Shown piece by piece: positions 59,798 through 64,000 of a stretch of 64,000 nt of DNA. The notes beneath the pieces were generated by a model. That model was not told the DNA's origin. It saw only the letters and a list, made by a program, of their open reading frames with translations, and did not search any database. Position numbers and translations under genes: made by a program. Each line of letters starts with the position of its first letter. Position 1 is the stretch's first letter. Location of the stretch: the NCBI GenBank assembly GCA_964602415.1, contig CAZRQL010000001.1, positions 62,001 through 126,000 of the forward strand, in the 5' to 3' direction. This DNA comes from CAZRQL01 sp964602415 (GTDB taxonomy: Bacteria; Bacteroidota; Bacteroidia; Cytophagales; Flammeovirgaceae).

Positions 59798-61279
59798 TTA
59801 ATTTACTTCACGCAAGTAGGTTTTGGCCACCAGCTTTTCTACAATCTTTGCCGAAGACAAACACAGCGGGATTCCTCCGCCCGGGTGTACGCTTCCTCCC
59901 GCAAAATAAAGCCCCTTCAAGCGCGATGAAAAGTTAGGATGCCGCAAAAAAGCCGAAAAAATGCTGTTGGAACTGCTTCCGTACAATGAACCCAGATGAG
60001 AAGATGTTTTCGACTCGATGCTTCTTGGGTCTAATATTGCTTCGCAGACAATATGTTTTTTGAGGTCGGTTTTGAGAAGGCGGGAGAGTTTTGCAATCAT
60101 TTGTGAGCGGGATAGCTCGATTTGCTTGTCCCAATCTTGACCTTTGTTGGCGGGTGCGTTGACCATGACAAACCAGTTCTCGCAGTTGGGAGGCGCATCA
60201 GTGGGGCAGTATTTGCTGCTGATATTCACGTAAACCGTAGGGTCGTGGTGGATGACACCATTTTGGAAAATATCCTCAAATTCAGTTCGATAGTCTGAAG
60301 CAAAAAAGATATTGTGCAAATCTAATTGCTTAAATGTAGTGCCAATCCCCCAATAAAAAATCAGAGCAGAACTGGATTTCTCTTGCGAAAGGACTCGTTT
60401 TGGGGCGGGCAAGTCGGGCAATAGCCGAGGATAGGCAAGATTGACATCCATATTGCAAAGCACCACATCGGCAGGCAACTCAGAAGAAACCGTTTTTACA
60501 CCAACGACTTTCTTTTGGTTGTGCAAAATCTTTGTTGCAGCGGTCGAAAATTCAAATTTGACACCTAAATCTTTTGCCAAGCGGTACATGGCTTTTGTGA
60601 TGCTGTGCATACCGCCCGTTGGGAAAAATGCTCCAATTCCAAATTCCAAATGAGGTATCAAACTCAAGGTGGAAGGGGCTTTGTAAGGGTTTGAGCCATT
60701 GTAGGTGGCGTAGCGGTCAAAAAGTTGAGCGGCTTTTTCAGTGGCAAAACTGTTTTTGTTGTGGGCGTGCAACTTGCGCATGGTGCCAATAAAAGGCAAA
60801 TTGATCAACGCCCGAAAGGCTTTGGGGTGTAAGTAAGTGGCTAAGGTGTTGAGGCTGTTGTCTAAAAATACGTGCTTGGTAACTTCATAGCGAAAACGGC
60901 TTTTAGACAAGTACTTAAGGATATTGGGGGCAGGTTCGCCTAAGACAGCCTCCATTTGTTTGGCAAATTGTTCGATGTCGTGGTTTGCCGCCAAAAACGT
61001 CCCATCTTCAAAAAAGTAATGGCATACAGACTTGATTTTTTGGTAGTTAAAATAATCTCTGGGGTTTTTGCTGCATTCTTTGAAAAGTTCGTCCACCAGT
61101 CCGGGCAAAGTAAAAAGCGAAGGCCCTGCATCAAAGCGAAAGCCTTCTACCTCGAAGCTGCTGAGTTTGCCTCCCGGGTAAGGGTTGGCTTCCAACACCG
61201 TTACATCCAAGCCCTTGTTTTTTAGGCGGATTGCGCCGGCCAATCCGGCCACGCCACTGCCAATCACGACTGCTTTCAT
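59798..61279 (-). CDS. CrtI-family carotenoid desaturase
   Basis: About 493 residues. An FAD-binding start MKAVVIGSGVAGLAGAIRL, then EANPYPGGKLSSFEVEGFRFDAGPSLFTLPGLVDELF in pieces, and the C-terminal YFAGGSVHPGGGIPLCL, which is conserved in CrtI/CrtD desaturases. It introduces double bases into carotenoids such as phytoene or 1-hydroxy-lycopene; which step it performs cannot be told, although Bacteroidota CrtD resembles it. ATG 61279 gives the normal dinucleotide-binding start; the longer frame to 61342 overlaps the tsf promoter. No crtB or crtZ gene is adjacent. Confidence 0.85.
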   Translation of the reverse strand: MKAVVIGSGVAGLAGAIRLKNKGLDVTVLEANPYPGGKLSSFEVEGFRFDAGPSLFTLPGLVDELFKECSKNPRDYFNYQKIKSVCHYFFEDGTFLAANHDIEQFAKQMEAVLGEPAPNILKYLSKSRFRYEVTKHVFLDNSLNTLATYLHPKAFRALINLPFIGTMRKLHAHNKNSFATEKAAQLFDRYATYNGSNPYKAPSTLSLIPHLEFGIGAFFPTGGMHSITKAMYRLAKDLGVKFEFSTAATKILHNQKKVVGVKTVSSELPADVVLCNMDVNLAYPRLLPDLPAPKRVLSQEKSSSALIFYWGIGTTFKQLDLHNIFFASDYRTEFEDIFQNGVIHHDPTVYVNISSKYCPTDAPPNCENWFVMVNAPANKGQDWDKQIELSRSQMIAKLSRLLKTDLKKHIVCEAILDPRSIESKTSSHLGSLYGSSSNSIFSAFLRHPNFSSRLKGLYFAGGSVHPGGGIPLCLSSAKIVEKLVAKTYLREVN

Positions 61280-61367
61280 CCTTTGTGTTTGATAAAGTTG
61301 CCAAATTTCCATATCAAGACGAAGCAAAATAAAATATCTCAAGTCGGGTTTTGAGCGATATTTTGTC

Positions 61368-61375
61368 TAAATTTG
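61368..61375 (+). promoter_or_regulatory. -7 element for tsf
   Basis: TAAATTTG, an exact TAnnTTTG match, 27 nt before the tsf ATG. A TTTG at 61350-61353 is only 14 nt away, shorter than usual. Confidence 0.4.
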
Positions 61376-61402
61376 CGGCGCAAAAAATAATTCCTTATCA
61401 AA

Positions 61403-62233
61403 ATGGAAATCACCGCACAAAAAGTCAATGAGTTGCGCCAAATCACGGGTGCAGGGATGATGGACTGCAAAAAAGCCTTGGTAGAGGCAGGAGGCGACAT
61501 AGAAGCCGCAATAGATTACTTGCGCAAACAGGGACAGAAAGTTTCTGCCAAAAGAGCTGACAAAGAGGCTACTGAAGGTTCTGTCTTCACCTACACCAAC
61601 CCCGAAGCTACTCTGGGTATTGCTTTTGCGCTCAACTGTGAAACTGATTTTGTCGCTCGCAACGAAGAGTTTCAAGCCCTTGGCAATAAAATTCTCCAAG
61701 TAGCCAACCTCGCACAAGCCACCACAAAAGAAGAAGTTCTCAACCTTTCCATTGAAGATAGGCCTGTCAGTGAGCATCTTACTGACTTGATTGGCAAAAT
61801 TGGCGAAAAAATAGAAATCTCCGCTTATGCTCTTTTGAAAGGAGAAAAAGTGGTTGGTTATATCCATAGTGGAAAAATCGCTGTTTTGGTCGTTCTCAAA
61901 AATGTGGGTAGCACTGACGCAATCGCCATAGGCAAGGATGTTTGTATGCAGATAGCAGCCATGAATCCGGTGGCCGTAAATCCCGAAAGCGTTCCGGCAG
62001 AAGTGGTTGAACGTGAAAAATCCATTGGTGTAGAGCGCGCCCGCCAAGAAGGCAAGCCTGAGGCCATGCTCGAAAAAATCGCTGAGGGTTTTGTTAAAAA
62101 ATTCTATGCCGAAAATACCCTGCTCAACCAACCGTTTGTCAAAGAGGCCAAAATGAGCGTAGCCCAATACCTTGACAGTCAAAATAAAGGGATGACAGTA
62201 GAAAATTTTGTTCGTATTGGAATAGGAAGATAG
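61403..62233 (+). CDS. tsf: Translation elongation factor Ts
   Basis: A 276-residue EF-Ts. N-terminal UBA-like domain with LRQITGAGMMDCKKALVEAGG (in pieces), then the linker motif KVSAKRADKEATEG and the core NCETDFVARNEEF. It recycles EF-Tu by GDP release. Length is normal. rpsB, which stands directly before tsf in most bacteria, is absent: a divergent carotenoid desaturase gene lies upstream. A hairpin terminator follows its stop. Confidence 0.95.
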   Translation: MEITAQKVNELRQITGAGMMDCKKALVEAGGDIEAAIDYLRKQGQKVSAKRADKEATEGSVFTYTNPEATLGIAFALNCETDFVARNEEFQALGNKILQVANLAQATTKEEVLNLSIEDRPVSEHLTDLIGKIGEKIEISAYALLKGEKVVGYIHSGKIAVLVVLKNVGSTDAIAIGKDVCMQIAAMNPVAVNPESVPAEVVEREKSIGVERARQEGKPEAMLEKIAEGFVKKFYAENTLLNQPFVKEAKMSVAQYLDSQNKGMTVENFVRIGIGR

Positions 62234-62252
62234 ATACTTTTCATTTGTTTGG

Positions 62253-62285
62253 TAGCCACAGAGTTAAGTCTGTGGCTATTTTATC
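62253..62285. terminator. Hairpin terminator between tsf and mfd
   Basis: TAGCCACAGA (62253-62262) / TCTGTGGCTA (62269-62278), 6-nt loop, then TTTTAT. It begins 19 nt after the tsf stop and also lies beyond the mfd stop, so it can serve both convergent genes. Confidence 0.75.
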
Positions 62286-62304
62286 TGTCCAAGTCTGAAT
62301 GTAA

Positions 62305-64000
62305 TTAGAGCATTTGGTCAATGATTTTTGTCGCATCTTCTACATTGAGCACGTCGGAAAAAGTTATTATAGCCCGTCCTTTGGCTTCGGCAAGACGACA
62401 ATTTTTTTGATTTTTGGCCACGTAGCTTATTATTTTGCCAAATACTTCCGATTTGTAGTATTCCACGTTGGAAGCATCAGGAAAATGAGCTTTCATGGTT
62501 TCATTTTTGAGAATAAGTTTTTCTATGCCTAATTTTTGGGCTTTCCAGCGCAAGCGCACCACTTCAAAAAGTTCCAAAAGTGGTTCGGGGATTGCTCCGT
62601 ATCTGTCTTTGAGGTTGCTGTTCAATTCTATGAGCTCGCACTCACTTTTTAGGCTATCTATCTGGATATAAAGCGATAGGCGTTCTGATGTGTTGGGGAT
62701 ATAGCTATCAGGAATGACAATTTGCAAGTCGGTCTCTACGCTACAATCTGCTTTTGCTGTGCCGGACGACTCCTTTGGTTCTTCGCTTGACTCAAAAAGT
62801 TCACGAAACTCATTTTCTTTTAGCTCTGTTACGGCCTCTTCAAGCATTTTTATGTACACATCAAAGCCCAAATCAGAGACAAAACCGCTTTGTTCGCCTC
62901 CCAGCAGATTGCCTGCCCCCCTAATATCGAGGTCTCGCATGGCTATTTTAAAACCATCGCCCAACTCAGAAAACTCTTCCATTGCAGGCAGTTTTTTTCG
63001 TGCATCGGGGGTGATACTGGTCAGAGAAGGAGTGAGCAAATAACAGTAAGCCTTGCGGTTGCTTCGCCCTACCCGTCCGCGCATTTGGTGCAGATCTGAT
63101 AGACCAAAGTGGTGCGCCTTGTTGATGATGATGGTGTTGGCATTGGGGATATCCAGTCCCGATTCGATTATATTGGTTGAGACAAGCACATCGTAGTAGC
63201 CATCCATAAATTTGAGCATGATTTTTTCCAATAGCTCACCATCCATTTGTCCGTGGGCATAAGCCACTCTGGCATCGGGCACTACTTTTAGAATAATGTT
63301 TGCAATACTTTCCAGCTCGTCAATTCGGTTGTGGACAAAAAAAGTTTGTCCGCCACGGGAGAGTTCGTGCATGACGGCATCGCGGATGAGTTTTTCGCTG
63401 TAAACATGCAGCTCAGTCGTAATAGGTTGGCGGTTTGGTGGAGGGGTCGCGATGATGGACAGGTCTCTAGCCCCCATGAGCGAGAGTTGGAGGGTGCGGG
63501 GTATAGGTGTGGCGGTCAAGGTTATGGCATCAATATTGACCCGCATCTGTTTGAGGGTGTCTTTTACCTTGACCCCAAATTTTTGTTCCTCATCCACTAT
63601 CATGAGTCCCAAATTTTTGAATTGTACGTCTTTGCTCACCAATCTGTGTGTGCCAATGATAATGTCTATTTTGCCCTCGGAGAGTTCTTTAAGTATGTTT
63701 TTGATTTCTTTATCACTGCGAAACCGTGAGATGTACTCAATCCGGCAAGGCAGTTTGCTGAGTCTTTCTGAAAAGGTGCGGAAGTGCTGAAAAGCCAAAA
63801 TGGTGGTTGGCACCAGAACAGCTACCTGTTTGCTGTTGGTAACGGCTTTGAAAGCTGCACGGATGGCCACTTCCGTTTTTCCGAAGCCTACATCGCCACA
63901 AATGAGCCTATCCATGGGGTAAGGTTTGCTCATATCTTTTTTGACGGCCTCAATGGCAGATATCTGATCTGGAGTTTCATCATAAATAAATGAACTTTCC
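62305..64000 (-). CDS. mfd: Transcription-repair coupling factor Mfd (C-terminal part, N-terminus beyond window)
   Basis: The frame is open to the right edge, so only the last 565 codons are in the window. The translocase domain is complete in essence: FIYDETPDQISAIEAVKKD, Walker A region VGFGKTEVAIRAAFKAV, DEEQKFGV (motif II), TLTATPIPRTLQLSLMGARDLS (in pieces), and the later helicase motifs NIIESGLDIPNANTIII and QMRGRVGRSN, followed by the TRG motif and domain 7. Mfd moves RNA polymerase stalled at damaged DNA and recruits repair enzymes. The true start lies outside; the ATG at 63933 is internal. Confidence 0.93.
   Translation of the reverse strand, partial: ESSFIYDETPDQISAIEAVKKDMSKPYPMDRLICGDVGFGKTEVAIRAAFKAVTNSKQVAVLVPTTILAFQHFRTFSERLSKLPCRIEYISRFRSDKEIKNILKELSEGKIDIIIGTHRLVSKDVQFKNLGLMIVDEEQKFGVKVKDTLKQMRVNIDAITLTATPIPRTLQLSLMGARDLSIIATPPPNRQPITTELHVYSEKLIRDAVMHELSRGGQTFFVHNRIDELESIANIILKVVPDARVAYAHGQMDGELLEKIMLKFMDGYYDVLVSTNIIESGLDIPNANTIIINKAHHFGLSDLHQMRGRVGRSNRKAYCYLLTPSLTSITPDARKKLPAMEEFSELGDGFKIAMRDLDIRGAGNLLGGEQSGFVSDLGFDVYIKMLEEAVTELKENEFRELFESSEEPKESSGTAKADCSVETDLQIVIPDSYIPNTSERLSLYIQIDSLKSECELIELNSNLKDRYGAIPEPLLELFEVVRLRWKAQKLGIEKLILKNETMKAHFPDASNVEYYKSEVFGKIISYVAKNQKNCRLAEAKGRAIITFSDVLNVEDATKIIDQML

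Noticed and set aside
61367..62182. 271-residue open frame on the minus strand, antisense to tsf
   Set aside because: It mirrors the tsf codons, has no promoter or family features, and tsf is unmistakable.
1..64000. CRISPR arrays, rRNA genes or intact insertion sequences
   Set aside because: No regularly spaced repeats and no rRNA sequence were seen; the only transposase traces are the two broken IS1595 fragments.

Overview
The window is a chromosomal segment of a gliding, Gram-negative Bacteroidota bacterium, most likely in the Cytophagales or a related order. The evidence is a set of family markers: SprA, GldH and PorP/SprF (gliding and type IX secretion), TamL, an LpxC/FabZ fusion, DUF2851, a Lacal_2735-type small protein, DUF4295, and putative promoters of the Bacteroidota type (TTTG followed 16-20 nt later by TAnnTTTG). 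No plasmid, prophage or CRISPR array is visible.

Layout. 1-5.3 kb: 3' part of tamL (minus strand), a stand-alone nuoK, then a tightly packed run of glycosyltransferase, ECF sigma factor, bestrophin-like channel and DUF2851 protein. 6.6-15.8 kb: a five-gene plus-strand operon with its own promoter, made of an LPP20-like secreted protein, a TPR/transmembrane SpoIIE phosphatase, a small uncharacterised protein, a multi-PAS SpoIIE phosphatase and a secreted caspase-fold protease. The last four genes overlap by 4 nt at each junction. This is the best candidate in the window for an undescribed signalling system. 15.8-22.2 kb: minus-strand envelope genes (PAP2 phosphatase, PorV-like and DUF5777-like barrels, PorP/SprF, PBP1A). 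22.5-28.7 kb: NosL-like lipoprotein with a FluC channel, Lacal_2735 protein, DnaJ/TPR membrane protein, EEP nuclease, MTA nucleosidase, a lipoprotein, an ABC ATPase and lpxA. 28.7-36.9 kb: lpxC/fabZ, gldH, NamZ-type muramidase, hemW-like gene, tig, tRNA-Leu(UAG), and an rsgA-KTSC-SPFH cluster.

37-41.8 kb: a ribosomal protein operon rplC-rplD-rplW-rplB-rpsS-rplV-rpsC that begins without rpsJ and passes after rpsC into rpmB-rpmG-DUF4295 instead of rplP. It has a good promoter, a leader of about 120 nt containing a stable hairpin, and a terminator. 42-49.4 kb: sprA. 49.4-54 kb: a membrane protein, sirtuin cobB, ffh, clpX and a YigZ-family gene. 54.2-57.1 kb: an AT-rich accessory patch with two lipoproteins, a tandem thioredoxin-fold protein and two broken IS1595-family transposase pieces. 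57.1-64 kb: a large zinc metalloprotease, a carotenoid desaturase, tsf (without rpsB) and the C-terminal part of mfd, which runs off the right edge.

Together the genes serve outer-membrane biogenesis, lipid A synthesis, T9SS/gliding, translation and protein targeting. Several normally conserved gene strings (nuo, S10, rpsB-tsf, lpxD-lpxC) are represented here only in part, which suggests considerable operon rearrangement in this lineage.
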